A DNA stretch of 64,000 nt from Nostoc sp. C052 (GCF_013393905.1 NZ_CP040272.1:4832001-4896000), one strand, 5' to 3'; shown: positions 1 to 8,485, counted from the first letter of the stretch. Translations and numbers: made by a program. Notes: generated by a model not told the origin, from the sequence alone.

Positions 1-441
1 ACTTTGTAAGCCAGCCATACGTTCTTTAGCTAGCGATCGCACCAAGCGCGAACTATCCAGCAGCCCCAAATATCGACCATCAGAGTCAATCAGCGCCCAA
101 TCTAAATTCTGTTGTTTTTCGGCGGCATCGCCCAAGTGCAAGCTCAATTGCTCTACATGCTCAGAAGCCAATATTGTCTGTATTGGCTCAATTAGACCTT
201 GACTCCAGGTGGAGAGCGATTGGTGTAAATTTAGATTTTTATCGTCACTATGTGTTAATAATGTTGGGATTAAACGGGCAGCATACAGCAATCCGATGGG
301 GCATTGCTGTTGATTCACTACTACCAAGCGATCGCACTGCTCTTGCTCAAAAATCTCCAACACCACTGCCAGAGAACTTGTTTGAGGGCAGCTAGGTACG
401 GTTGCCTGAAAGTCATAAAGCGGGTAATCTAGCATTAACAT
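1..441 (-). CDS. CBS-domain protein, N-terminal part (probable sensor kinase)
   Basis: The minus strand reads as one open frame from an ATG at 441 to the window edge (147 codons), so the C-terminus lies outside. The product begins MLMLDYPLYDF. It carries two CBS-like halves, one around residues 15-50 ending in RLVVVNQQQCPIGLL and one around 110-140 with WALIDSDGRYLGLLDSSRL. CBS pairs bind adenosyl ligands and sense energy or redox state. In Nostocales a CBS-containing histidine kinase is commonly found divergent from kaiA, and I infer that identity, but no kinase domain is visible here. A second in-frame ATG lies at 435. No symbol is assigned. Confidence 0.7.
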   Translation of the reverse strand, partial: MLMLDYPLYDFQATVPSCPQTSSLAVVLEIFEQEQCDRLVVVNQQQCPIGLLYAARLIPTLLTHSDDKNLNLHQSLSTWSQGLIEPIQTILASEHVEQLSLHLGDAAEKQQNLDWALIDSDGRYLGLLDSSRLVRSLAKERMAGLQS

Positions 442-1228
442 AGGGCTTTGGGGGTCATTCTTCCTGTGGAACCCTCCGGCATTTCCATCTGCCAGTTGAT
501 GGTCTTTTCGCCTGAAGTCATATCCTCTAAGAAGACTCATATAAGCAACTCTGGTTATTTCAACGCCATTAAAAAAATAATGGGATTTCCCTTCACGGAC
601 ACTTGCTTGCGGACGAGTGCATTTTTTCAAGAGGCCACGTTTCTCATTTCTAGCAACTAGCCTCCCCAGTGTCTTACTGGTATTTAAACTCCTCATCGAT
701 AGCGACAGCTAAAACAATTATGGCCCCAAAGATTCGCTTTAGAACCTTGAGGAATTATAATGATTTAGAACGCGACAATCCTTTAAGTTCGTTTAAGTAT
801 CTTATCAAGGAGCAAAATCAAAAAATCTATCTCTTTATATACATAAATATGCAAATAATAAATTAGCTACTGTGTCTTCCTATGCTGACAGATAGCTCAT
901 CATCAAAGACCTACTTAGTACAGCCCACCACCAAAATAGTATGGAATTTAATCATTCGTAGGTTGGGTAGTAGCAAGTTTTCCGTAAGGGTACGTAGTGA
1001 AATCCAACATCACCCCTCGATATTTCCGAATCTCTTTTACGGTGACATGTACTAAGTCTTAGTACTCAATTGCGGCACTAGTACAACACGGCGTAAATAA
1101 ACCGCCCATTTAAAATCGATGAAACGCTTACGCTGCATTCATTTTGAATTTTGAATTTTGAATTCCGCCTTGCGGCACTAGGTTGTTGATTGGCTAGCAC
1201 TATCTGCTAACACAGAGCATTATTTGGG
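442..1228. other. Long intergenic region upstream of the kai cluster
   Basis: About 790 bases without a convincing gene. The short open frames at 448-660 and 669-866 have no recognisable product and no ribosome binding site. The right part holds a dispersed repeat (1078-1181). A Nostoc-like filler stretch around 955-1020 contains ggttgggtagtag. Promoters for the CBS gene and kaiA are probably in here, but none could be fixed. Confidence 0.5.
1078..1181. repeat. Dispersed repeat, copy 1 (MITE-like)
   Basis: A unit of about 104 bp begins ctagtacaacacggcg and ends cgccttgcggcactag. The ends form an imperfect inverted repeat (12 of 16 positions). It contains a tandem ttttgaa run. The 12-mer ttgcggcactag occurs both at the left border (1070-1081) and at the right end (1170-1181). 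A shorter, diverged copy lies at 23487-23576. There is no coding capacity. Confidence 0.7.
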
Positions 1229-1375
1229 GTGGAATCACCAGTTTACTGTAAAGTCAGTATTACCCTAGAAGCGTTAGCCAAACTTAACCTCATCAGCCCA
1301 CGTTTCTTGGTCAGGGCGATCAAAGAAATATATTTAAGAATAGATGTTATTACTGATATTGATTCTGCAACCTAA
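1229..1375 (+). other. Possible 48-codon ORF before kaiA
   Basis: A GTG-initiated frame gives a 48-residue peptide with a helix-rich centre (LEALAKLNLISPRFLVRAIK) and ends at TAA 1373-1375. It overlaps, in another frame, the open extension upstream of kaiA. It resembles nothing I can name. It may be a relic of a longer gene or a chance frame, so it is listed only as a possibility. Confidence 0.15.
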
Positions 1376-1589
1376 TGTTAACAAATGTTTAGATAATCTA
1401 GCTGACTTAGCCAACCCAAAAAAAATGATCGCGTGGGTGTGGAAATTGCTTGACGCGATTATTGCCCAGTTTTCCTACTTACCCGTTGCTGCGACTGCCA
1501 CTGTAAACATCAACTATTTCCCAAATTGGCTGCAACAAGATCCAAGTAAGGCATACACTGGCAAGTACGTCTATGTGTTTGCCAGTCAG

Positions 1590-1925
1590 ATGCAAAAAAG
1601 CCAACAGCATTTCCAGGAGATGACTCTAGCAGAAAGGCAAGGATTATTAAGACAGCTTAAATCTGATTATAGCCTGATTCTTATAGATTATTTTAGCACA
1701 GATAAAACACTTAAAGATAAAATTGATAAATTTATCAATACTATATTTTATGCTAATATTCCTGTGCCACAAATAATTGAAATTCACATGGAGGTAATTG
1801 AAGACTTTTCTAACCAGCTAAAGTTAGAAGGCAGGAGCAATGAAACGCTACTTGATTATCGTCTAACCTTGATAGACATCCTAGCTCACTTGTGTGAAGT
1901 CTATCGCAGTTCGATTTCTAAATAA
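1590..1925 (+). CDS. kaiA: Circadian clock protein KaiA (short, C-terminal type)
   Basis: KaiA binds the C-terminal tail of KaiC and stimulates its autophosphorylation. The 111-residue product starting at ATG 1590 (MQKSQQHF) is the dimerising, KaiC-binding C-terminal domain, recognised by LILIDYFSTDK, IPVPQIIEIHMEVI and LLDYRLTLIDILAHLCE. The N-terminal pseudo-receiver domain of the 284-residue Synechococcus KaiA is absent, as in Anabaena and Nostoc. The same frame stays open upstream to an ATG at 1344 (193 aa). The last residues of that extension (GKYVYVFASQ) could correspond to the linker before this domain, so the start is uncertain. No clear Shine-Dalgarno precedes either start. It is followed by kaiB after 80 bases. 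Confidence 0.88.
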   Translation: MQKSQQHFQEMTLAERQGLLRQLKSDYSLILIDYFSTDKTLKDKIDKFINTIFYANIPVPQIIEIHMEVIEDFSNQLKLEGRSNETLLDYRLTLIDILAHLCEVYRSSISK

Positions 1926-2005
1926 ATTAAATTCATCAATGTTAAACTTGTCTTGATGTGCGAGAGATATTGTATTTTTATGCTCATGACTAGCGATATA
2001 AGTAT

Positions 2006-2320
2006 ATGAAGAAACTCAGAAAAACCTATGTTCTTAAGCTTTACGTAGCAGGGAACACTCCTAATTCAGTCAGAGCTTTAAAAACACTCAAAGATATTTT
2101 AGAACAGGAGTTTGAAGGTGTTTATGCTTTGAAAGTAATCGATGTACTAAAAAGCCCACAACTGGCAGAAGAAGATAAAATATTAGCAACGCCAACATTA
2201 TCTAAAATTTTGCCTCCACCTGTTCGCAAAATTATCGGGGATCTTTCAGATAGAGAAAGAGTATTGATTGGATTAGATTTACTCTATGAAGAACTGAGTG
2301 AAGAAGATATTGAAGAGTAA
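2006..2320 (+). CDS. kaiB: Circadian clock protein KaiB
   Basis: KaiB is the fold-switching, thioredoxin-like clock subunit. It binds the KaiC CI ring and sequesters KaiA during the dephosphorylation phase. The 104-residue product carries the family signature TYVLKLYVAGNTPNSVRAL near the N-terminus, LATPTLSKILPPPVRKIIGD in the middle (the fold-switch part) and an acidic tail (SEEDIEE). Length matches the Synechococcus protein (102 aa). It lies 80 bases after kaiA and 75 bases before kaiC on the same strand, as in other cyanobacterial kai clusters. Confidence 0.97.
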   Translation: MKKLRKTYVLKLYVAGNTPNSVRALKTLKDILEQEFEGVYALKVIDVLKSPQLAEEDKILATPTLSKILPPPVRKIIGDLSDRERVLIGLDLLYEELSEEDIEE

Positions 2321-2395
2321 AATTTTAATCATAAAAAATTAGTACAAACTTTATTCATAAAAAAACAGGTTTTCATACAAATTTATTATCAAGCA

Positions 2396-3958
2396 ATGAG
2401 TGAAAACGAGCAATTAGAACCAACGCAACCACCGAAAATTGGGGGTTTAGAAAAAATTCGGACGATGATCGAAGGATTTGACGATATTAGTCATGGTGGT
2501 TTACCAATTGGTAGAACTACCTTGATTAGTGGCACTTCCGGCACAGGTAAAACCTTATTCTCTCTTCAGTTTCTCTATAACGGTATCACCTACTTTGATG
2601 AAGCCGGAGTATTTGTTACCTTTGAGGAATCGCCTAGTGATATTATTAAAAATGCCAATATTTTTGGCTGGAACTTGCCACGTCTCATTGAAGAAGGCAA
2701 ATTATTTATTCTTGATGCCTCTCCCGATCCAGAAGGTCAAGATATAGTTGGTAATTTTGACCTTTCTGCACTCATTGAACGCTTGCAATATGCGATTCGT
2801 AAATACAAAGCTAAACGAGTTTCCATCGACTCAATAACAGCAGTATTTCAGCAGTATGAAGCGATGGGAGTAGTGCGACGCGAGATTTTTCGGCTAGTAG
2901 CTCGTCTCAAACTGCTGAGTGTCACCACTGTAATTACTACTGAACGTGGTGAAGAATATGGCCCCGTTGCCTCTTTCGGAGTAGAAGAATTTGTTTCTGA
3001 TAATGTAGTAATTGTTCGCAACGTTTTAGAAGGAGAACGCCGCCGTCGCACAATTGAAATTCTCAAGTTGCGCGGCACAACTCACATGAAAGGCGAATAT
3101 CCCTTCACAATTACTAATGAAGGAGTTAACATCTTCCCACTGGGAGCAATGCGCTTAACTCAACGATCTTCTAATGTCAGGGTATCTTCTGGTGTCAAAA
3201 CTTTAGATGAAATGTGTGGTGGTGGTTTCTTTAAAGATTCCATCATTTTGGCAACAGGAGCCACAGGTACCGGCAAAACCTTGTTAGTCAGTAAGTTTAT
3301 TCAAGATGGCTGCCTCAATGGAGAACAGGCGATATTATTTGCTTATGAAGAATCACGGGCCCAACTATCTCGTAATGCTTCCTCTTGGGGAATTGATTTT
3401 GAAGAATTAGAACATCAAGGTTTACTCAAAATCATCTGTACCTATCCCGAATCAACTGGTTTAGAAGACCACTTACAAATTATTAAATCAGAAATTGCGA
3501 TCTTCAAACCTGCTCGCATCGCTATCGATTCCCTTTCAGCACTAGCTAGAGGAGTGAGCAATAATGCATTTCGGCAGTTTGTAATTGGGGTGACAGGTTA
3601 TGCTAAACAAGAAGAAATTACTGGTTTCTTTACTAACACAACTGACCAATTTCTGGGAGCGCATTCCATTACTGACTCTCATATTTCCACGATTACCGAT
3701 ACAATTCTAATGTTACAGTACGTAGAAATTCGTGGCGAAATGTCGCGGGCAATTAACGTATTTAAAATGAGAGGTTCTTGGCACGATAAGGGAATTCGTG
3801 AGTATAATATTACTGCTGACGGGCCCGATATCAAAGATTCTTTCCGAAACTACGAACGGATTATCAGCGGTGCTCCTACTCGCGTTAGTATCGATGAAAA
3901 GGCGGAACTTTCTCGCATTGTTAGACGTTTTGAAGACAAACAGAGTTCCGAACCCTAA
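2396..3958 (+). CDS. kaiC: Circadian clock ATPase/autokinase KaiC
   Basis: KaiC forms hexamers whose slow CI ATPase and CII autokinase/phosphatase cycle keep circadian time. The 520-residue product has two RecA-like domains. CI Walker A is GTSGTGKT at 46-53 with catalytic E77/E78. CII Walker A is GATGTGKT at 288-295 with E318/E319. The phosphorylation cluster ITDSHISTIT places T426, S431 and T432 exactly as in Synechococcus elongatus. The C-terminal A-loop/tail region (from about 490) that contacts KaiA is present but diverged. All key residues are intact, so a functional oscillator is expected with kaiA and kaiB. Confidence 0.98.
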   Translation: MSENEQLEPTQPPKIGGLEKIRTMIEGFDDISHGGLPIGRTTLISGTSGTGKTLFSLQFLYNGITYFDEAGVFVTFEESPSDIIKNANIFGWNLPRLIEEGKLFILDASPDPEGQDIVGNFDLSALIERLQYAIRKYKAKRVSIDSITAVFQQYEAMGVVRREIFRLVARLKLLSVTTVITTERGEEYGPVASFGVEEFVSDNVVIVRNVLEGERRRRTIEILKLRGTTHMKGEYPFTITNEGVNIFPLGAMRLTQRSSNVRVSSGVKTLDEMCGGGFFKDSIILATGATGTGKTLLVSKFIQDGCLNGEQAILFAYEESRAQLSRNASSWGIDFEELEHQGLLKIICTYPESTGLEDHLQIIKSEIAIFKPARIAIDSLSALARGVSNNAFRQFVIGVTGYAKQEEITGFFTNTTDQFLGAHSITDSHISTITDTILMLQYVEIRGEMSRAINVFKMRGSWHDKGIREYNITADGPDIKDSFRNYERIISGAPTRVSIDEKAELSRIVRRFEDKQSSEP

Positions 3959-3959
3959 A

Positions 3960-4009
3960 TTTAGTATCGTAGTATATTCTTTCCTAAGTTTAGTATCGTG
4001 CTATATTCT
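3960..4009. promoter_or_regulatory. 21-bp direct repeat upstream of hgdD
   Basis: Two near-identical 21-mers (tttagtatcgtagtatattct at 3960-3980 and the same with gc for ag in the centre at 3989-4009) are spaced 29 bp start to start, in the kaiC-hgdD gap. They end 53 bp before the hgdD start codon. Each contains tatatt-like sequence that could act as a -10 element, so they may be duplicated promoter or operator half-sites. No known factor is assigned. Confidence 0.45.
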
Positions 4010-4062
4010 GTGGTGAAGAAAGGTTTTCTGCCGCTAGATTGATTTTCGTGTGAGGGGATGCG

Positions 4063-6285
4063 GTGAAAGGACAGCAATTATTTTATAGCTTCTTACCTGG
4101 TGTAACGGCAGCGGTATTAACAACTCAGCCTGCTTGGGCTGGTACTGCGAAATTAACTGGGGTACAACTGGCGTCTTCTCCTAGTGTTTTGACTTCTACT
4201 TATGGTCAACACTTGGCTGTAGACAGCATGAATACGCAACTGCTCAACAGTGCAAATGTTAGTGTTCCAACCCTAATACCTACTTTTGGTTTTACTAAAC
4301 TCAGTGTGAAGCCTTTAAGTAATAGCAGTATTCCAGTATTTACGGCTGAAAATACTGTTTTGCCAACGAAGAAAGATGAAGGTAGATTTTTAAGTCTGAC
4401 ACCTACCTCAAATGCTTCTCAACAGCCAGATGTCAGCCGTTTTGCTCAAAGCAAGCAAAAACAGAGTAATTCAGACCTGAATGGGCAGAAATTAAAGAAG
4501 ATACTAGTTCCTAACTATACTTCAAAACCCAATTCTGTCCAAAAAGAAATTTTGTCTCTGTCTTCTGCACAGCAACCAGTGGGTCAAAAGATAAATACTG
4601 TTACTCAGTTACAAACATTTTTACAAACTTCAGCCACAGGTGGAGGAACAGCAAAACTGTTGTCAGCGCAGAGGTGTCCACAGGAGTTAGGAAAAAGTAA
4701 AACTGACTCCTCGACTAATTTGCTACTGGCCTCAAGCACCTGCTTACAACAAAATGCTATTGGCCTCGTGGCTCAAAGTAATACCCCAATTCCGACAGAT
4801 TCGACGCCAACTCCCACTGTACCGGAAACTGTAGTTCCGACATCGGGGGGTTCGGTGCAACCTACCACTGTGCCAGGAACCATAGTTCCGACATCGGGGG
4901 GTTCGGTGCAACCTACCACTGTGCCAAGAACCATAACTCCTGCACCCTCAGGGCCGGTGCAAGTTCCAGAGAACCTGATTCCTAACTCAAATCCTTTGCA
5001 ATTTCCTACCAAACCAGAGGAAGTGAAACTTCAAGGGAATCAGCCGATTACTTTGGCACAGGCTTTGGAGTTAGCACGGCGTAACAATCACGATCTCCAG
5101 GTGTCGTTATTGGAGCTAGAACGTAATAAAGCGGCTCTACGCGAGGCGCAAGCTGCTTTGTTGCCCACTCTGGGACTTAGCACCGATCTGACTCGTAGTC
5201 AGTCTGCTAGTGGTCAGCTTCAGGACGCATTAAACGGGCCATTTGCCCCTCAGCAAGATAAACCCGGTACATCTTTTTCTGGCCAGGCACAACTTTCATA
5301 TAATATCTACACTTCTGGGAGAGTGCAAGCTAGCGTCAAAGCGGCTGAAGAACAAGTGCGTTTTAATGAGTTGGCTGTAGAAACTCAGTCTGAGACAATC
5401 CGTCTGAATGTTGCCACTGACTACTACAATCTGCAACAAGCCGATGAACAAGTACGGATTGCCCAATCGGCTGTAGGAAACTCTGAGGCGAGTTTGCGTG
5501 ATGCAGAAGCTTTAGAGCGGGCTGGGGTTGGTACGCGGTTTGATGTGTTGCGATCGCAGGTGAATTTAGCAAATGCCCAACAAAATTTAACTAATGCTAG
5601 ATCCCAGCAGACAATTTCCCGCCGTCAATTAGCAACTCGGATCAGTTTGCCCCAAGGGATAAATATCAGTGCTGCTGACCCTGTACAATTAGCTGGTCTT
5701 TGGAATCCGACACTAGAACAAAGTATTGTGTTGGCTTATCAAAATCGTCCAGAACTGCAACAGCAGTTAGCACAACGCAATATCAGCGAACAACAGCGTC
5801 GGCAAGCCCTTGCAGAACTAGGCCCTCAAATTAGTTTGGTCGGCAGCTACGACATCCTAGACCAGTTCAATGATAATGTCAGCTTTACTGATGGTTATTC
5901 ATTCGGAGTTAGGGCAACCCTAAGTTTGTATGACGGGGGAGCCGCAAGAGCAAGAGCCGCTCAGTCAAAAGTTAATATTGCGATCGCAGAAACTCAATTT
6001 GCTGAACAGCGCAACCAAATTCGCTTTCAGGTAGAACAAGCCTATTCTACCCAGCAATCTAGTTTGGAGAATGTTCAAACCGCTAATACTGCTTTAGAAC
6101 AAGCTAGGGAAGCTCTACGTTTAGCGCGTTTGCGATTCCAAGCTGGTGTAGGCACTCAAACTGATGTTATTAACTCTGAAAACGACCTCACACAAGCTGA
6201 AGGTAACCGAGTCACAGCAATTTTGGATTACAATCGCGCTTTAGCTCAGTTACAACGGTCTGTTACCCTCAGAGCATTACGCTAG
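4063..6285 (+). CDS. hgdD: TolC-type outer-membrane efflux protein HgdD
   Basis: This is the outer-membrane channel of tripartite exporters. The Anabaena PCC 7120 homologue HgdD is also encoded directly after kaiC and is needed for export of the heterocyst glycolipid layer. The product has 740 residues from a GTG start preceded by gagggg. The signal peptide ends near residue 26 (QPAWA). A low-complexity Ser/Thr/Pro N-terminal extension runs to about 328 and includes a 17-residue tandem repeat (period 51 nt, about 4834-4935) with the core VPTSGGSVQPTTVP. Two OEP repeats follow (ITLAQALELARRNNHDLQV onward; GVGTRFDVLRSQVNLANA; second copy GVGTQTDVINSENDLTQA). Orthology to hgdD rests on synteny and fold. 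The extension is much longer than anything in E. coli TolC. Confidence 0.88.
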   Translation: MKGQQLFYSFLPGVTAAVLTTQPAWAGTAKLTGVQLASSPSVLTSTYGQHLAVDSMNTQLLNSANVSVPTLIPTFGFTKLSVKPLSNSSIPVFTAENTVLPTKKDEGRFLSLTPTSNASQQPDVSRFAQSKQKQSNSDLNGQKLKKILVPNYTSKPNSVQKEILSLSSAQQPVGQKINTVTQLQTFLQTSATGGGTAKLLSAQRCPQELGKSKTDSSTNLLLASSTCLQQNAIGLVAQSNTPIPTDSTPTPTVPETVVPTSGGSVQPTTVPGTIVPTSGGSVQPTTVPRTITPAPSGPVQVPENLIPNSNPLQFPTKPEEVKLQGNQPITLAQALELARRNNHDLQVSLLELERNKAALREAQAALLPTLGLSTDLTRSQSASGQLQDALNGPFAPQQDKPGTSFSGQAQLSYNIYTSGRVQASVKAAEEQVRFNELAVETQSETIRLNVATDYYNLQQADEQVRIAQSAVGNSEASLRDAEALERAGVGTRFDVLRSQVNLANAQQNLTNARSQQTISRRQLATRISLPQGINISAADPVQLAGLWNPTLEQSIVLAYQNRPELQQQLAQRNISEQQRRQALAELGPQISLVGSYDILDQFNDNVSFTDGYSFGVRATLSLYDGGAARARAAQSKVNIAIAETQFAEQRNQIRFQVEQAYSTQQSSLENVQTANTALEQAREALRLARLRFQAGVGTQTDVINSENDLTQAEGNRVTAILDYNRALAQLQRSVTLRALR

Positions 6286-6317
6286 AACTGCTGACTTTAT
6301 ATCCTAATTAAAAATTC

Positions 6318-6363
6318 AAAAAGCCTCATTCTCCAATAATTACATTGAAGAATGAGGCTTTTT
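6318..6363 (+). terminator. Rho-independent terminator after hgdD
   Basis: A perfect stem of about 15 bp (aaaaagcctcattct with agaatgaggcttttt) has a 17-nt loop and its own T run. It lies 33 bases after the hgdD stop and probably ends the kai-hgdD transcription region. Confidence 0.9.
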
Positions 6364-6448
6364 GGTCAAAAAAAACTATTTGTAACAGGAATTTTGTGAA
6401 ATGATATAGCATAACTGAGTGGTAGATCGCTCGCCTTGTCAAAGACTC

Positions 6449-6826
6449 ATGACTAAAGTAACATCTCAAGAGATTGCACAGTTTCGCTCTCAATTGGCAG
6501 ATGATCCCAGCGATATGGAAGCGCTGGATTTGATTGAAGACTGTGAGGGAGATTTAGAAGATGCAGCGATGACACTAGCTATCCGCGCCGGACAACAGCC
6601 AGAAAGAGCAAATTCCGAGTGGTTAGATGCTTTAGCTAGAAAATGGCGTGTCGTCATTTGCGAACAAGAATATCGAGAAGATTTACTTAATACTTCTCTT
6701 CAAAAGATGATGGAACATTTAAAAACAACGCCAACCTTTCCTAAGATTTTGGCAGCACCAGTTTTAATATATGTCCTCAAGCAAGGCGTGAACAATTTTT
6801 GTGAACCACTAGATTTGCTCAAGTGA
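6449..6826 (+). CDS. Conserved cyanobacterial protein of unknown function
   Basis: A 125-residue soluble, acidic protein from ATG 6449 (MTKVTSQEIAQF). An in-frame GTG at 6419 would add 10 residues that look non-native. It begins with an acidic helical region (LADDPSDMEALDLIEDCEGDLEDAAMTLAIRAG) that resembles a UBA-like or helical-bundle element, then WLDALARKWRVVICEQEYRED and a helical C-terminus. No catalytic motif, membrane segment or signal peptide is visible. It is separated from hgdD by the terminator at 6318-6363 and so is likely transcribed alone. I do not recognise a function. Confidence 0.7.
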   Translation: MTKVTSQEIAQFRSQLADDPSDMEALDLIEDCEGDLEDAAMTLAIRAGQQPERANSEWLDALARKWRVVICEQEYREDLLNTSLQKMMEHLKTTPTFPKILAAPVLIYVLKQGVNNFCEPLDLLK

Positions 6827-6937
6827 TTGGATAATGTACATTTAACTCCTAACTCCTACTCAATACAAGATTGATTCGACCAGGACTGATACGCTGTTAA
6901 TTAAGGCAAAACTTCTATTAGACAAATTGTAAAATCA

Positions 6938-7447
6938 ATGAATTACCTTGTTGCCGTATTACCAGACCGGATTCAAGCTGAAGCTGCTTACTTAGCCTTA
7001 GAAAAAGAAGGCATAAACAGTACTATCCTGGGGAGGGGGTATAAAACTGCTGATGAGTTCGGCTTAATTGACCCCAAAGACCAAGCTAAAAAGCAAGCAA
7101 AACTCATGGCGACCTGGCTGATACCATTTGGCTTTTTTGCAGGTTTTACATTTAGCCTCATCACAGGTTTAGATACTTTTTCCTGGGCGGGTGAAGTTGG
7201 CAATCACATCGTTGGTGGACTGTTGGGTGCTGCTAGTGGTGCGATGGGTGGTGTGTTTGTCGGTGGCGGAGTTGGTTTACTAGTAGGTGGTGGTGATGCT
7301 TTACCTTATCGCAATCGCTTAGATGCAGGTAAATATTTAGTTGCTGTTCAAGGTTCTGAAATTCTCACTCGGCAAGCAACGCGAATCTTACGTCAGTTTG
7401 ATCCAGAAAATATCCAAGGTTATGCTGACACAAATACTGTGTATTGA
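6938..7447 (+). CDS. Small glycine-rich membrane protein, unknown function
   Basis: A 169-residue protein. A short N-terminal alpha/beta segment (MNYLVAVLPDRIQAEAAYLALEKEG) resembles regulatory domains of the general-stress 17M type. Two hydrophobic segments follow (about 66-85, WLIPFGFFAGFTFSLITGL, and 95-125, rich in GG/GA small-residue repeats), and then a cytosolic tail with KYLVAVQGSEILTRQATRILRQF. The layout of an N-terminal sensor-like piece, a glycine-zipper hairpin and a C-terminal repeat of the first motif is typical of small cyanobacterial stress-membrane proteins. That resemblance is inferred and no function is assigned. Confidence 0.65.
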   Translation: MNYLVAVLPDRIQAEAAYLALEKEGINSTILGRGYKTADEFGLIDPKDQAKKQAKLMATWLIPFGFFAGFTFSLITGLDTFSWAGEVGNHIVGGLLGAASGAMGGVFVGGGVGLLVGGGDALPYRNRLDAGKYLVAVQGSEILTRQATRILRQFDPENIQGYADTNTVY

Positions 7448-7553
7448 ATAAATCATAATTTACACATTTATTTGTAGCCTACTGGCGTGGCAAGCTTAGA
7501 ATGGTAAGTGCTGTGGAGTCATTAGGAGTACTCCAAGTAAAAAAATGCTAATC

Positions 7554-7734
7554 GTCATTGCGTTCGCTTCTGGCGTTCCCGTTAGCGCAGCCTCTCCTAG
7601 AGAAGGGTATGGAGCGCAGTGGAATAAAGCAAAGCAATCCGCAAGGGTTGGAATTGTAACTCTTGGAGAAGCTCTGTAAGATCCCCTTAGAGGTAAGCTT
7701 TGCTCTCTACGAGATGCTACGCGAACGCAATGAC
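7554..7734. repeat. MITE-like element with perfect 14-bp terminal inverted repeats
   Basis: A segment of 181 bp is bounded by gtcattgcgttcgc (7554-7567) and its exact reverse complement gcgaacgcaatgac (7721-7734). It is non-coding and contains the widespread Nostoc filler gcgcagcctctcctagagaag. No target duplication is evident at the borders. It sits between two convergent genes. Confidence 0.65.
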
Positions 7735-7787
7735 AACTTCTGGATCATTTATTTCGTGGAACACTCTAGAATCAGCTAATCACTTGT

Positions 7788-8141
7788 TTAAAGCTCTAAT
7801 TTTTCTTTAACTACTGTCTCATCTCTAAAGCCAACCAGCACAGCTGTTCCATCTTTCACAAAAAGCGGACGCTTGAGCAGCATTGCATCAAGAGCGAATG
7901 CATCAATCCACTGTCGATCAGTCCAAATCTTTTTTTGTTCTCCTAAAGCGCGGTAGGATTGACCGGAGGTATTTCGCATGGCAGCGGAACCCAGAGACTT
8001 TACCCAGTTTTGGATCTGCTCACGGGTCGGTGGAGTATCTTTGGTGTTAATGAACTCATAGTCAATACTGTTAGCTTGGAGCCACGTCAGAGCTTTTTTG
8101 CAAGTGCCACAGTTGGGGATGCCGTAGACTTCAAGGGACAT
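7788..8141 (-). CDS. Spx/MgsR/ArsC-family protein
   Basis: A 117-residue thioredoxin-fold protein of the ArsC superfamily. Its N-terminus MSLEVYGIPNCGTCKKA contains a CxxC pair (C11, C14), as in Spx/YffB-type proteins rather than the single cysteine of classical glutaredoxin-linked arsenate reductases. The LLKRPLFVKDG segment near residue 90 is the conserved family block (usually RP). It could be a redox regulator-like protein or a reductase; the CxxC favours a redox-active protein without proving arsenate reduction. No ars genes lie nearby. Confidence 0.8.
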   Translation of the reverse strand: MSLEVYGIPNCGTCKKALTWLQANSIDYEFINTKDTPPTREQIQNWVKSLGSAAMRNTSGQSYRALGEQKKIWTDRQWIDAFALDAMLLKRPLFVKDGTAVLVGFRDETVVKEKLEL

Positions 8142-8485
8142 AAACAGTTAAGCAACAATCTCTATATATTACATAACTGGCGTAACTTCTGCGACTAATT
8201 GTCCGGTCTTGGATTTCTATTATAAATATTTATTACCGATGGCGATCGCATACTAAGTTTTCATACCTTCGCCGCCACTACACGCACCAACTTAATCACA
8301 AAAAGAAACCCTCTCTGCTTTTGTCATAGTAAAGTGATTACAAGACAGAGGGGTTTCATTTATTTTAATATTTCTGTAGAGGCAGGTTTTAAGGATAATT
8401 CTGGCAACAAAAAACTAGTTTATTTGATTTAAGACCCGCCAAGACTTAATGTTGTGTTGATTTTAACCTGCCAACTTAGTTGAGC
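8142..8485. other. Intergenic region between the pentapeptide and ArsC-like genes
   Basis: 344 bases with no coding signal. The only structured item is the terminator at 8305-8357. One HIP1-like gcgatcgc site is present near 8242. Confidence 0.5.
8305..8357 (-). terminator. Terminator of the pentapeptide-repeat gene
   Basis: gaaaccctctctg and cagaggggtttc form a 12-bp stem with one bulged base. Read on the minus strand, the stem ends in gggtttcttttt, giving a T tract. It lies about 130 bases downstream of the gene ending at 8486. Confidence 0.75.

Noticed and set aside
448..866. Two short ORFs of 65-70 codons before the clock operon
   Set aside because: No ribosome binding site, no recognisable product and no evidence of codon bias.
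4773..5012. Antisense frame with glycine-rich protein opposite hgdD
   Set aside because: It is a mirror of the tandem repeat in hgdD and has no independent coding evidence.
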